A stretch of 64,000 bases of DNA from Orbus sasakiae. GTDB taxonomy: Bacteria; Pseudomonadota; Gammaproteobacteria; Enterobacterales; Orbaceae. Shown here piece by piece: positions 34,095-44,000 of this stretch (within the stretch, counting starts at the first letter, position 1; each line of letters begins with the position of its first letter). Made by a program: the position numbers and the translations under genes. The notes under the pieces were generated by a model. The model was not told where the DNA came from. It did no database searches and saw only the letters and a program-made list of their open reading frames with translations. The stretch spans positions 62,001 through 126,000 of the forward strand of contig NZ_BAABHY010000006.1 of NCBI RefSeq assembly GCF_039542345.1, in the 5' to 3' direction.

Positions 34095-35255
34095 ATGAAA
34101 AAAACAACAAAAAAGTCGTATTTATTGCTGATTATTGTCATATTTTTTTGGTATGCTCAATATGTTTATATTCCTTTTCAAACGCCTTACCTGATTGGTA
34201 TTCACGTATCTGTGAATATGATTGGGATTATCATGGGGGCTTACGGTATTTCCCAATTTATTCTGCGTTTTCCAATGGGAATACTTGCTGACATTAAGCA
34301 GCGTCATAAAATTTTTATTGTCACGGGCTGTGCATTAACCGCGTTGGCTTCCATTGTGCGGGTCTTTTTTACCGATGGTATGGGCTTTTTAGTCGGTAAT
34401 ATTATTTCAGGTTTCGCGAGTGCCACGTGGATCTCGTTTATGGTGTTATTTTTAAGCTTTTACCCTAAATCACAGCGCACCGTTGCTACTTGCCGAATCA
34501 TAATGGCCAATAATTTGGGCATGTTTTTGGCTTTTTTATCTAGTACATTACTATTTGAATATGGTGGCATGGTTTTTATTTGTGTACTGAGTGTAATCAG
34601 TGGTGTTGTAGCCACGGGATTGGCGCTAGGGCTGAGCTATCCCCATAAACTGGCTAAACCAACGCCAGTGAGATTATTGTTGACGGTATTTTCTAACCGT
34701 AAATTGCTGTTTTTTGCTTTTTTAGCGCTCATTCAGCAAGGGATTCAAATGTCGACCACGATGTCGTTTACCAATCAAATCATTAAAGGGCTTGGCGCCA
34801 GTGCTTTTGTTATTGGATTATCATCGTTAATCTATATGCTGTCATCTGTCTGCTTTGCAAAAATAGGTTCAAGCCCTTTATGTAATAAGTTTTGTAAAGC
34901 GACATGGATTACCTTGTCATTTGTGTTGCTCGCGGCTTACTGTTTCTTTGTTCCGATGGCGACGACATTTTGGTTGATTCTTGGGCTGCAAATCATACCA
35001 GGTATCTCAACAGGCATTTTATTTTCCTTTTTGACGGCAGAAGCGATGCAAGGTGTATCTCGCAGCGTTAATTCAACCGCAATGGGGCTTTTCCAAGCAA
35101 TTTATGCGATCGGTATGACACTTTTCCCTATCGTTGTCGGCTACCTGAGTAAAATTTACTCACTGGGTTTTGCTTACGCGGTATTAGGGGGGATTGCGCT
35201 ATTCGCTAGTGGTTTATATCTGGTTTCACTGAAAACGTCAGCGGTGCTGGATTAG
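34095..35255 (+). CDS. MFS transporter, unknown substrate
   Basis: A 386-aa major-facilitator protein with twelve predicted helices. The loop 2-3 motif is MGILADIKQRHKIF. The likely start is ATG 34095 (MKKTTKKSYLLLIIV), because the upstream extension to a TTG at 34023 lacks a ribosome site and would add a basic non-hydrophobic piece. It is divergent from the beta-glucoside operon, but nothing in the sequence shows a sugar substrate. Convergent with the AI-2E-family gene, with a hairpin between. Confidence 0.85.
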   Translation: MKKTTKKSYLLLIIVIFFWYAQYVYIPFQTPYLIGIHVSVNMIGIIMGAYGISQFILRFPMGILADIKQRHKIFIVTGCALTALASIVRVFFTDGMGFLVGNIISGFASATWISFMVLFLSFYPKSQRTVATCRIIMANNLGMFLAFLSSTLLFEYGGMVFICVLSVISGVVATGLALGLSYPHKLAKPTPVRLLLTVFSNRKLLFFAFLALIQQGIQMSTTMSFTNQIIKGLGASAFVIGLSSLIYMLSSVCFAKIGSSPLCNKFCKATWITLSFVLLAAYCFFVPMATTFWLILGLQIIPGISTGILFSFLTAEAMQGVSRSVNSTAMGLFQAIYAIGMTLFPIVVGYLSKIYSLGFAYAVLGGIALFASGLYLVSLKTSAVLD

Positions 35256-35313
35256 GTTTTTACACTAGAATTAGCCATTATGATAAAAAAATAACGAAAA
35301 TAAGTGAACAGTC

Positions 35314-35343
35314 CGACTCGTCATGCGCCAACATCACGAGTCG
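35314..35343. terminator. bidirectional hairpin between convergent genes
   Basis: CGACTCGT (35314-35321) and ACGAGTCG (35336-35343) form a perfect 8-bp stem between the MFS and AI-2E-family stops. There is no clear T-run. Confidence 0.5.
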
Positions 35344-35354
35344 ACTTAATATCA

Positions 35355-36386
35355 TTAAATGAGTTTGGTCTCTTTCAATGATAATTTGAGGAAAGCATAA
35401 AAAATCGGGGCAAAGACTAAACCAATAAAACCAAATAGCGTTTCTAAAAACAACATGGCAATTAATAATTCACAAATCCCCGCTTGAATTTTTTTACCCA
35501 CGATTCGCGCATTGAGAACATATTCAAACTTATGAATCACGATGAGGTAAACAATCACCACAATGGCCACTTTAAAGGAGACCGTGAAGGCCACAAAAAA
35601 CATCAATACATTGACCACTAAATTACCAATAATAGGGATCAAGCCAAAGACAAACGTTGCCAAGACTAAGCTTTTGCTAAAGGGCAAAGAGACCCCAAAA
35701 ATCGGCAGTACAACAAATAAGAAGATGGCCGTCATAATGGCATTAAATAACGAGATTAAGACTTGTGAAATTGCCACATATTGAAAGACTAGCACTAATC
35801 TATCAAGGCAGCCACTGAGGGCTTTAGTGAGTTTAGTTTGGTTTTGGCGTTTTTCCTCAATATTGCGTTTATTGGCTTGGAACCCAAGGATTAAGCCAAT
35901 AATCATCCCCACAATAATGATGATTAAAATATGAAACATACGCGCAATCATATTTTGTAAATAAAAAATATGTTCTTTCAGGTAGGCAATTAAGCTATTT
36001 TTAATCTCTTCTGTATTATCAGGCAGATAGCTTCGCAGTGCATCGGGTAAGGTTGTTGACAGTTTATCAACCAGCAGTTTGATACTGTCCATGGTTTCAG
36101 CCGGATGTTTTGCTAGCCCGACAAACCAAGTAAATAAATACCAAAAACCGCCAGCAAAGATGACGAGAATCAGACTTGATAATAGCAATACGGATAGCAG
36201 TTTTGATTTATTACTAAACCGCGCCATTTTTTTTGATAAAAAATCATCTAATTTGATTGTTAATGTGTAGGTAAGCAATCCAGCTATCACCGCTGACATT
36301 AAATGGACCTGCATAAGGATTAAAAAAAAGATTGAAAATCCGACGACACAAAAAATATCCATTTTTTGATTATCATTAAGTAACAT
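35355..36386 (-). CDS. AI-2E-family transporter
   Basis: A 343-aa inner-membrane protein with about eight transmembrane helices: a cluster at residues 10-90, a polar periplasmic stretch (about 95-150), and a C-terminal group with FGLIPIIGNLVVNVLMFFVAF and GKKIQAGICELLIAMLFLETLFGFIGLVFAPIFYAF, the standard pattern of the AI-2E transporter family (PerM/YdiK/TqsA). The named autoinducer function is proven for few members; others are ion transporters or unknown. It is a single gene. Confidence 0.88.
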   Translation of the reverse strand: MLLNDNQKMDIFCVVGFSIFFLILMQVHLMSAVIAGLLTYTLTIKLDDFLSKKMARFSNKSKLLSVLLLSSLILVIFAGGFWYLFTWFVGLAKHPAETMDSIKLLVDKLSTTLPDALRSYLPDNTEEIKNSLIAYLKEHIFYLQNMIARMFHILIIIIVGMIIGLILGFQANKRNIEEKRQNQTKLTKALSGCLDRLVLVFQYVAISQVLISLFNAIMTAIFLFVVLPIFGVSLPFSKSLVLATFVFGLIPIIGNLVVNVLMFFVAFTVSFKVAIVVIVYLIVIHKFEYVLNARIVGKKIQAGICELLIAMLFLETLFGFIGLVFAPIFYAFLKLSLKETKLI

Positions 36387-36572
36387 GGTAGTGAAAGTCC
36401 TTATTTTATGGTTAAGTGGCTATCATATAGCTGACGTTGATCACTATCAATGTGATTTTGTGTCATTCTTGCCGACACGTTGGCGATGAGGCGTGATTGA
36501 ATTGAGCTTGGTAAGTAACGAAAACAGGTACGCTATGTTTAACATGTCACATAGCGTAACGCGAAAATAGTA

Positions 36573-38021
36573 TTAACTGAGATCGATATTTTTACAACCA
36601 CAAAAATAGGTCACAATAAATCCAGTCAGGTAGGTAATGATAAGACCCGTAAAATAAACTAACATTGCAGGCATGACACCATCATGTGATGTCATAAACG
36701 GAATTGCAATGATGCCAGAAGGGCCAAAAACTGAATTGAGTCCCATTGGTAAACCCAGCATTGCCACTAAGCCGATAAAAAATCCCCCAGCAGCACCACC
36801 AATACACGCGGTAATAAACGGTTTTATGCGTGGTAATGTTACGCCATAAATTAAGGGTTCGCCAATGCCTAAAAAGCCAGGAATGATCGCACCACTAATT
36901 TGTTTGCGTAACAAGCTCCCTTTCGGCGAACGAACAAATAAAGCGATTGCGGCACCGACTTGCCCGCCTCCTGCCATCGCAAGGATTGGGAAAAGTGAGT
37001 TAAACCCCTGATCGGCAACAAGTGCAATATAAACGGGAACAAAGCCTTGGTGAATCCCAAACATCACTGCGATTAAAAATAATCCGGCTAAAATTGCAGC
37101 CCCGATAGGGTTACTGTTTAAATGCTTAAACAAAAACGACATGCCATCAAATAAGTAAACACCCATTGGCATAATGACTAAATAGGTTATTATCCCCATA
37201 ATTAATAAAGTGAAGGTGGAGGTGAGTAACATATCAAAGTTATCAGGGACTAAACGGCGAATGCATTGTTCAACTTTTGCGCCTAAAATTGTCGCAATTA
37301 AGATGCCGATAATATTCCCTCTGGCGTCGATAGCAAAACCAAAAAACTCAGTCATGCCTGAATAATAACCGACGGTGCCGGTTGCGTTATAGGTAAGTAC
37401 AAACAGTGAAGCCAATATTGCACCATTAACACCTGAGCCACCAAAGGCTTGCTGAGCATTATAACCGACTAAAATACCTAAAAACGTAAATAACCCTTTG
37501 CTAAATACTTTAATATAACTGACTGAATCAACTAACAGTAAATTGGGTGACGTATCGGTTAAGATAACATTTTGTTCAATTAACGTTGCAATGCCTAGTA
37601 GCAGTCCTGCAGCAATAAAACCTGGAATCAGGGGCGTAAAAATGGTGGCAAATTTGGCAAAGAACCCTTTAATTGCACCATTTTGTCTCGATTTGATCTG
37701 GTCTTTATTGGCTTTGGTGATGTAGGATAAATCGTTATTCTGTGCGCTATCGCTAGCCGATGGGGTATTATGCAACTGCACTTCAACAAGGTCCTTGGCG
37801 GTTTGCGCTTTACCCGGACCTAAAATAATTTGTAATTGATTATCGCCATCCACGACGCCCATCACACCGTCAATCGCTTTAAGCGTCGCATAATCGGTTA
37901 GGCTATTATCAAACAAACCAAGCCGTAAACGGGTCATGCAATTCCCATTGCTGCGAATATTCTGCGTTCCCCCTACGGCGGCAATAATTTGGCTGATCAT
38001 GTGCTGATTTATTTTTGACAT
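36573..38021 (-). CDS. murP: N-acetylmuramic-acid PTS transporter EIIBC (MurP)
   Basis: A 482-aa PTS permease. EIIB is N-terminal (residues 1-85; phospho-Cys28 in NGNCMTRLRL) and EIIC follows (about 115-475) with GFLGIGEPLIYGVTLPRIKPF. There is no EIIA domain, as in MurP, which borrows EIIA-Glc. It imports MurNAc as MurNAc-6-phosphate for MurQ. It lies 17 bp after murQ in the same operon, with murR divergent, the E. coli order. Sucrose-type EIIBC proteins are similar, but the neighbours decide. Confidence 0.93.
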   Translation of the reverse strand: MSKINQHMISQIIAAVGGTQNIRSNGNCMTRLRLGLFDNSLTDYATLKAIDGVMGVVDGDNQLQIILGPGKAQTAKDLVEVQLHNTPSASDSAQNNDLSYITKANKDQIKSRQNGAIKGFFAKFATIFTPLIPGFIAAGLLLGIATLIEQNVILTDTSPNLLLVDSVSYIKVFSKGLFTFLGILVGYNAQQAFGGSGVNGAILASLFVLTYNATGTVGYYSGMTEFFGFAIDARGNIIGILIATILGAKVEQCIRRLVPDNFDMLLTSTFTLLIMGIITYLVIMPMGVYLFDGMSFLFKHLNSNPIGAAILAGLFLIAVMFGIHQGFVPVYIALVADQGFNSLFPILAMAGGGQVGAAIALFVRSPKGSLLRKQISGAIIPGFLGIGEPLIYGVTLPRIKPFITACIGGAAGGFFIGLVAMLGLPMGLNSVFGPSGIIAIPFMTSHDGVMPAMLVYFTGLIITYLTGFIVTYFCGCKNIDLS

Positions 38022-38038
38022 AGATACTCCGCATCACA

Positions 38039-38944
38039 TTAAGGTTTAATGGCTTGGCGAATAAAGCCACCGTTTTGATCGAGTAAAGCTTTCGCGTCGT
38101 TGGCATTGAGATGACCGAGGATCATAACAATTGCTGTTTTACAATGGCGTTGGCTCTGACTTAACGCTTGTTCTGCTTGCTGGCGATCGCAGTCGGTGGC
38201 TTGCATCACAATATTAATTTGGCGCTCAATGAGTTTTTGGTTAGTGGCTTCAACATCGACCATTAAATTACCGTAAACTTTGCCCATTTTGATCATCGCA
38301 CCGGTAGTCAGCATATTTAAGACCAGCTTTTGTGCGGTGCCAGCTTTCATACGTGATGAGCCAGTGACAACTTCCGGCCCAACAACTGGCGTAATGGCAA
38401 TTTTGGCAATACGGGCAATTTCACTGTGTGGATTACAACTAACCGCAACGGTGACGGCACCAAGTTGATTGGCATACTCAAGGCCACCAATGACATAAGG
38501 GGTGCGGCCACTAGCGGCAATCCCCACTAACACATCACGTTGATTAAAATCAATCGCATTTAAGTCATCAATACATAATTGTGTGTTATCTTCTGCATTT
38601 TCAACCGCTTTAAAAATTGCAGCATGGCCACCAGCAATTAGCCCCATCACCATTTCTGGCTTTGTGCCATATGTTGGTGGGCATTCACTGGCATCTAAAA
38701 TTCCTAAGCGCCCTGATGTACCCGCACCACAATAAATTAAGCGTCCACCGTGTTTAAACGCATGACTAATTGCTTCAACGGCTTGTGCGATAGGTTCTAA
38801 TTGTTGTTCAATAGCGAACGCCACTTTTTTATCTTCATTGTTAATCACTTTTAGCATGTCGAGGGTGGATAGATTATCAATCTGTTCACTATTGGGATTA
38901 CGGCTTTCAGTGACCAGGTGGGTTAGATCGATGGTTGATTGCAT
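38039..38944 (-). CDS. murQ: N-acetylmuramic acid 6-phosphate etherase MurQ
   Basis: A 301-aa SIS-domain lyase that removes D-lactate from MurNAc-6-phosphate to give GlcNAc-6-phosphate in cell-wall recycling. Hallmarks: TESRNPNSEQIDNLSTLDML at the N-terminus, YCGAGTSGRLGILDASECPPTYG, AASGRTPYVIGGLEYA, and PEVVTGSSRMKAGTAQKLVLNMLTT. Length matches E. coli MurQ. It is first in murQ-murP and divergent from murR, with a CRP site and a palindromic operator in the gap. Confidence 0.97.
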   Translation of the reverse strand: MQSTIDLTHLVTESRNPNSEQIDNLSTLDMLKVINNEDKKVAFAIEQQLEPIAQAVEAISHAFKHGGRLIYCGAGTSGRLGILDASECPPTYGTKPEMVMGLIAGGHAAIFKAVENAEDNTQLCIDDLNAIDFNQRDVLVGIAASGRTPYVIGGLEYANQLGAVTVAVSCNPHSEIARIAKIAITPVVGPEVVTGSSRMKAGTAQKLVLNMLTTGAMIKMGKVYGNLMVDVEATNQKLIERQINIVMQATDCDRQQAEQALSQSQRHCKTAIVMILGHLNANDAKALLDQNGGFIRQAIKP

Positions 38945-38970
38945 TTTTTATTCTCTAAAAGGATGGGTTT

Positions 38971-38985
38971 GGAATATATTATTCC
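38971..38985. promoter_or_regulatory. perfect 15-bp palindrome, probable MurR operator
   Basis: GGAATATATTATTCC is a perfect inverted repeat 27 bp upstream of the murQ start and overlaps a TATA-rich region that could be the murQ -10. MurR in E. coli represses murQ from such a position. Confidence 0.55.
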
Positions 38986-39022
38986 GTTTATTTGAAATTT
39001 AGAAATAAAATATCGTTTAATT

Positions 39023-39038
39023 TGTGACTAATATCACA
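39023..39038. promoter_or_regulatory. CRP site between murQ and murR
   Basis: TGTGACTAATATCACA has perfect CRP half-sites (TGTGA-N6-TCACA). E. coli murQP also needs cAMP-CRP. It stands 79 bp above the murQ start codon. Confidence 0.85.
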
Positions 39039-39165
39039 GAAAAAATGCGCGCGACGTCGTCTTGAAACGGCGCAATGTGAGTTCTGTTGTCAGTCATTTT
39101 AATGTCAGGTATGATGAGCTTATTGTGCAAAATAGACGATGGTTTACCGATAAATTGAGGATATA

Positions 39166-40029
39166 GTGAACATTATTGAAAATATCAAAGCCAATCTTAA
39201 TGGTTTCTCTGATGGGCAAAAAAAGATTGCTAGCTATATCGTGCAGCATAAAGATCGGATTGCGCAATATTCTTCGCAGCAACTTGCACAAAAAATTGGT
39301 GTGAGCCAATCAAGTATCATTAAATTTATCCAATTTTTGGGCTTTGATGGTTTTGCAACCTTTAAGTTGCAATTAGCGGCAGATATATTACGTTACCATC
39401 TCAATACCAAGCCAGATTTGCCGTTACATAATCAAATTGAACGAAATGATTCCCTTGAACTTGTTGCCAAAAAATTGTTGCAGGAAAAGCAGCAAGCGCT
39501 CATTCAAACAACCCAGAGTTTGAATTTTGCCATACTTGAACAATTAATTGAACAGATGATACATTGCCGACGTATCCAAATTGTGGGCATTGGTAATTCA
39601 GCCTTAACCGCTAAAGATTTAGCCTATAAGCTCCAAAAATTGGGATTGGCGGTCACAGCAGAAAATGACACACATATTCAACTTGCCATGGCGCAGTCAT
39701 TAACCGCGCAAGATGTTTTGATTGTCATATCATACTCAGGCATGCATCGCGAAGTGTGTTTATCTGCTAAAACGGCTAAGCAAAATGGTGTCCCCGTTTA
39801 TGCAATTACGTCGCTACAACGCAGCACATTACGCAAGTTAGCTGATTTTTGTTTAGATACCATTGCCGACGAAGTGCATTGGCGTAGTTCATCCATTTCT
39901 TCACGAACAGCACAAAATACCATCAGTGATTTAATTTTTATGGGGGTGGTACAGCAGTTAGGTGATCTGGCTGAAACGAATATAAAAAATAGTAGTCAGA
40001 TGATTAAAACATTACAAAATAAGAATTAG
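39166..40029 (+). CDS. murR: RpiR-family repressor MurR
   Basis: A 287-aa regulator with an RpiR-type helix-turn-helix (residues 1-75: SSQQLAQKIGVSQSSIIKFIQFLGFDGFATFKLQLA) and a SIS sugar-phosphate domain (about 125-260: RRIQIVGIGNSALTAKDLAYKLQKLG, VLIVISYSGMHREVCLSAKTAK). MurR represses murQP and is released by MurNAc-6-phosphate. The start is GTG at 39166 (first codons GTG AAC ATT ATT), preceded by a TTGAGGATA ribosome site. Divergent from murQ. Confidence 0.92.
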   Translation: MNIIENIKANLNGFSDGQKKIASYIVQHKDRIAQYSSQQLAQKIGVSQSSIIKFIQFLGFDGFATFKLQLAADILRYHLNTKPDLPLHNQIERNDSLELVAKKLLQEKQQALIQTTQSLNFAILEQLIEQMIHCRRIQIVGIGNSALTAKDLAYKLQKLGLAVTAENDTHIQLAMAQSLTAQDVLIVISYSGMHREVCLSAKTAKQNGVPVYAITSLQRSTLRKLADFCLDTIADEVHWRSSSISSRTAQNTISDLIFMGVVQQLGDLAETNIKNSSQMIKTLQNKN

Positions 40030-40046
40030 TTGATGGATTTGCTGAC

Positions 40047-40073
40047 TCCCCAAGCCAATTATAAACTTGGGGA
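40047..40073. terminator. hairpin between murR and yagU
   Basis: TCCCCAAG (40047-40054) and CTTGGGGA (40066-40073): perfect 8-bp stem between two convergent genes, with no T-run. Confidence 0.5.
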
Positions 40074-40087
40074 TAACAATGACATGA

Positions 40088-40636
40088 CTAGCTACGCCAT
40101 ACCCCACGAATTGGTCGACTAAAGTGGGCAAGCACGGCAATCATACAGACTTCGATTGAAACAGCCCAATAAATATGACCTAAAATCTCACTCCATAACT
40201 CATAACCATTAAGATTCCATAACCAGCCAGTTGCTCCATTATCATAAACAGGGTTTCTAAAGCCAAGTAATGGAATTAAAAAGCCATGCATGACAACGGT
40301 AATGACGAGACCATAGAGTGCACCATACCATAATCTGACTTTGTTGCAGTAGTAAGAGCCAGCAGCGTACACAAATGCAAAGGCAAAGCTAAATAACCAG
40401 TGATAAAGGGTTACCGCGCCGAGTACCGTTGCGCCTTGGTAGACATAGTCGAGTGAATGGGAATTGATACCAAGCCAGCCAAACCAGGCATCAATATGTG
40501 CCGCTGGTGGTGAAATTTCACCGGGTACACGTGGGGGCATGTTGACTTCAGAGCCCCATTTGACTAATGAGCTAAAAAATCCACCAATGATGGTGGTCCA
40601 GATGATGATTTGACGATTACCTTTATTACCAAACAT
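40088..40636 (-). CDS. yagU: YagU-family inner-membrane protein (DUF1440)
   Basis: A 182-aa membrane protein with about four hydrophobic segments (IIIWTTIIGGFFSSLVKWG, LYHWLFSFAFAFVYAAGSYY, LWYGALYGLVITVVMHGFLIPLLGF, EILGHIYWAVSIEVCMIAVLAHF). PPRVPGEISPPAAHIDAWFGWLG is typical of E. coli YagU, which is linked to acid resistance; its molecular activity is unknown. AAGGAAGTT precedes the ATG. It is a single gene. Confidence 0.9.
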   Translation of the reverse strand: MFGNKGNRQIIIWTTIIGGFFSSLVKWGSEVNMPPRVPGEISPPAAHIDAWFGWLGINSHSLDYVYQGATVLGAVTLYHWLFSFAFAFVYAAGSYYCNKVRLWYGALYGLVITVVMHGFLIPLLGFRNPVYDNGATGWLWNLNGYELWSEILGHIYWAVSIEVCMIAVLAHFSRPIRGVWRS

Positions 40637-40898
40637 GAATAACTTCCTTAGTGAATATGGATGACCGATTAAATTGTATTTTAAAAAAGCACAGGTTAAA
40701 AGGGGGTTATATCAAGAATGATAAAAATAAATCTATTTTATCAATTGGTTAATTTACATGGTTTCGGCTTTTTAGTTATCTGTTCTTCGTCGTATTTCGC
40801 TGCAGTTAGACGCTATTAATGAAAAATCTAATACTTTAATAAGCGTATTTAACTTGTTATGATGAGTGTTATGAACATAAAAAGATAAAGGATGAGAT

Positions 40899-41420
40899 AT
40901 GCAGTGGATTATCAGTGATGAATTTAAAACCGATCTAAAAAAACTGGTGTCGCTCCTGACGAACCGGCCGGATCTTGAGTGGGTATATCAACTTATCGAC
41001 AATTATACCATTGAAAGTGGTCGTGGTGAGCCACTAGCAGAAGCGAATCGATCTCCCTCAAATGTCACGCTCGATTTTAATCCCACGGAAGTGTTAGCTG
41101 ACATCTTGCAACCTGAGTTTATGTTAGAACTTGATTTAAATGATGACGTGAAGCTGCTTAAAGAAGGCATTGAGGACTTATTGCTGAGTAATTTTGGCAT
41201 ACCGCGTGTTTCACTCCCCAATTTACGCCATTATGATAATCGTACCACGATTTCCAGTGATCTCGTGTTGAGTGATTTTAATCGTGAATTGAAGAAACAA
41301 GGCTTTAGCCTTGCAAATATTGAATCTGACGATGATTATTATTGGATTATTGTGTTTCCAAGCAGTTATTACAGTCAAATTGAACAATTAGTGAAACAAT
41401 TGGGGGCTCAATTACGATGA
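40899..41420 (+). CDS. unknown acidic protein
   Basis: A 173-aa soluble acidic protein (MQWIISDEFKTDLKKLVSLLTNRPDLEWVYQLIDNYT). No signal peptide, membrane segment or catalytic motif is seen. Alternating helix and strand stretches (SSDLVLSDFNRELKKQGFSLANIESDDDYYWIIVFPSSYYSQIEQLVKQLGAQ) suggest a small alpha/beta fold. AAAGGATGAG stands before the ATG. It is a single gene upstream of yehS. I do not recognise the family. Confidence 0.7.
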   Translation: MQWIISDEFKTDLKKLVSLLTNRPDLEWVYQLIDNYTIESGRGEPLAEANRSPSNVTLDFNPTEVLADILQPEFMLELDLNDDVKLLKEGIEDLLLSNFGIPRVSLPNLRHYDNRTTISSDLVLSDFNRELKKQGFSLANIESDDDYYWIIVFPSSYYSQIEQLVKQLGAQLR

Positions 41421-41625
41421 TCGTGATTAAATATGTGGTAATGATAGGCGTAACATGATGTTGGCTATTGAGCTTGCAATAAGATACAAATAAAGTAGGG
41501 ATCTTATTGATCCGCATCGGTTTATCGAGTTTTTACACTATAATTATAGGTTATGACAATTTTTTAACGAAAATAGCGACGATGCTTCAATATGATCAAT
41601 ACACATAATGAAAATAGGAAAAATA

Positions 41626-42105
41626 ATGGTTAATAATGATATATTACGCAGCATGCGCTATATGCTTAATCTCAGTGATGAGGGAATGGTCGACATTATC
41701 AAATTAGTCGGGCTTAATGTAACCAGTGCCGAGGTGAAAGCGTGGTTAAAACGTGACGATGATGCAATGTATCAACCCTGCTCAAACTATGTCATGGCTC
41801 ACTTTTTAAATGGTCTGATTGTGTCTCGTCGAGGCCAAAAAGAGGATGTCACCATGGTTGTCGAAACGAAACCCACCATCAATAATAATATCGTGATGAA
41901 AAAACTACGTGTCGCATTTGCGTTAAAAGATACCGATCTAATCGATATTTATGCCTCCGTCGATTTCCGTGTTTCAAAACCTGAGTTGAATGCGATTTTT
42001 CGTCATGCTGATCATAAAAATTATCGGCAATGCGGTGATCAATTGCTGCGTTATTTTTTGAAAGGGTTAACGCTAAAAATGCGTGGAGAGAACTGCGAAC
42101 ACTAA
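41626..42105 (+). CDS. yehS: YehS-family DUF1456 protein
   Basis: A 159-aa protein made of two DUF1456 repeats: MVNNDILRSMRYMLNLSDEGMVDIIKLVG at 1-29 with a following VKAWLKRDDDAMYQPCSNYVMAHFLNGLI, and a second copy from NNNIVMKKLRVAFALKDTDLIDIYASVDF. Close to E. coli YehS, whose function is unknown. AGGAAAA precedes the ATG at 41626; an in-frame ATG 18 bp upstream is less well placed. Confidence 0.9.
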   Translation: MVNNDILRSMRYMLNLSDEGMVDIIKLVGLNVTSAEVKAWLKRDDDAMYQPCSNYVMAHFLNGLIVSRRGQKEDVTMVVETKPTINNNIVMKKLRVAFALKDTDLIDIYASVDFRVSKPELNAIFRHADHKNYRQCGDQLLRYFLKGLTLKMRGENCEH

Positions 42106-42251
42106 AAAAGCGTTATGCGTGTCGATTCGTTTTGTGCCGCTAACACTGAATTGATTGATGCGTCATTTCACATCATATCTGTTTGAGTGGAGTTAATGGC
42201 ATAAAATATGCATTCCTTAAAATTGACTATTCAATTTATAAGGAATCAACG

Positions 42252-44000
42252 ATGATGAGACAACATTATTATCTGGCTATTTTATTGTTCACGCTGTGCT
42301 TTAATCCCTTATCTTACGCGACTTTTTCACCAAATCAGACGGTCGGCAAATACTGTGATACACCTTCACGTTGCTTAAATCCAATGACGACCAATGCAAT
42401 GGTGACATCACCTAATTATTTAGCAACACAAGCAGGCGTTGACGTGCTGCGAAAAGGTGGCAATGCCGTTGATGCCGCGATTGCCATTGCATCAACCCTT
42501 GCTGTTGTTTACCCACAAATGAATACCCTTGGTGGGGATAATTTTTGGTTAATTTATAATGCTAAAACGCAAGAATTAAAAGGCCTTAATGCCAGTGGAA
42601 GGGCGGGTCATATGGCAACAATGGCGTTTTATAAAAAGCAGGGTTTTGATAAAATCCCAGCACGAGGGTATTTATCGGCCAATACCGTACCTGGTGCCGT
42701 TTCAGGCTGGGATGAAGCCTATCAATATGCCGCAAACAATATGCATAACGCTTTAGCGTGGCAGGATTTATTTAACGATGCAATCGGCTATGCTCAACAA
42801 GGATTTGCGGTTTCACACAGTTTACATCATTGGTCGACGATCAATACCGATAGTCATGATAAAATATTTCGTGATTTACAGCGTTTTCCTGAATTTAATC
42901 GTGTTTTTTTGAAAAATAATGCTGAAGTTTACCAAGTTGGTGAAATTCTCAAGCAACCAGACTTAGCGAAAACATTGACCATGATTGCCCAAAATGGTGC
43001 TACTGCATTTTATCAAGGCGATATTGCTAAAAATATTGTCAAGGATTTACAGCAAAATGGCGGGCTATTGACGCTTGATGATTTTACCAATCATCGTGCG
43101 ACATGGGTGAAGCCGATTCATGTTAATTATCGAGAATATACTGCATATAATCTACCGCCGAATACGCAGGGTATGGCTTCACTTGAAATCCTCAATATTC
43201 TTAATAACTTTGATGTTAAGTCACTGGGTGAAGGTAGTGCTAGTTATTATCATTTAATTATTGAAGCCACAAAACAGGCTTTTGCTGATCGGGATAAATA
43301 TTTAACCGATCCTGACTTTCATGATATTCCGTTAGATGACTTATTATCGGTTGAGCATGGGAAAGCTCAAGCCACACAAATTAATCTGCAAACCGCGCAA
43401 GTCGATATTAAGCCACTTGATCCTAAAGGGGATACGGTATGGTTTGGTGTCGTCGATGCCTATGGTAATGCCGTGTCTATTATACAAAGCATTTATCATG
43501 ATTTTGGTTCAGGCATCGTGGCAAAAGACACGGGGGTTTTATTACAAAATCGTGGTAGTTTTTTCTCATTGGATCCCAATAACGTTAATCACCTTGAACC
43601 CAATAAACGAACGTTTCATACACTCAACCCGGCAATGCTATTTAAAAACAATGTGCCATATTTAGTTTATGGCACTATGGGGGGAGAAGGCCAGCCACAA
43701 ACACAAGCTGCGATTGTGACACGCATTGTTGATTTTGACATGACACCACAAGACGCGATCAATGCACCAAGATGGCTACATGGTCGCACGTGGGGAGCAT
43801 CCTCGAATGATCTGAAAGTTGAAGGTCGTGTCAGTCAAGATATCATTAAGGCACTGATTGCACTTGGGCATCCGGTAAAAGTGGTTGATGATTATACGGA
43901 TACTATGGGGCATGCCGGTGCGATATTAATTGATTCACCACGCAACGTATTATTTGGCGCCACCGATCCCCGTGGTGATGGTTTAGCTGCCGGTTATTAG
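42252..44000 (+). CDS. gamma-glutamyltransferase family, secreted
   Basis: A 582-aa N-terminal-nucleophile hydrolase with a signal peptide (MMRQHYYLAILLFTLCFNPLSYA). It is made as one chain that cuts itself before the catalytic Thr near residue 395 (DPKGDTVWFGVVDAYGNAVS). Substrate-site motifs are NTLGGDNFW, HDFGSGIV--LLQNRGSFF and MGGEGQPQTQAA. It would split gamma-glutamyl bonds such as in glutathione in the periplasm. AAGGA precedes the ATG at 42252. It lies alone. The AxGGG-type loop of true Ggt is changed to TMGGEGQP, seen in GGT-like enzymes of less sure substrate, so the exact substrate is open. Confidence 0.9.
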   Translation: MMRQHYYLAILLFTLCFNPLSYATFSPNQTVGKYCDTPSRCLNPMTTNAMVTSPNYLATQAGVDVLRKGGNAVDAAIAIASTLAVVYPQMNTLGGDNFWLIYNAKTQELKGLNASGRAGHMATMAFYKKQGFDKIPARGYLSANTVPGAVSGWDEAYQYAANNMHNALAWQDLFNDAIGYAQQGFAVSHSLHHWSTINTDSHDKIFRDLQRFPEFNRVFLKNNAEVYQVGEILKQPDLAKTLTMIAQNGATAFYQGDIAKNIVKDLQQNGGLLTLDDFTNHRATWVKPIHVNYREYTAYNLPPNTQGMASLEILNILNNFDVKSLGEGSASYYHLIIEATKQAFADRDKYLTDPDFHDIPLDDLLSVEHGKAQATQINLQTAQVDIKPLDPKGDTVWFGVVDAYGNAVSIIQSIYHDFGSGIVAKDTGVLLQNRGSFFSLDPNNVNHLEPNKRTFHTLNPAMLFKNNVPYLVYGTMGGEGQPQTQAAIVTRIVDFDMTPQDAINAPRWLHGRTWGASSNDLKVEGRVSQDIIKALIALGHPVKVVDDYTDTMGHAGAILIDSPRNVLFGATDPRGDGLAAGY

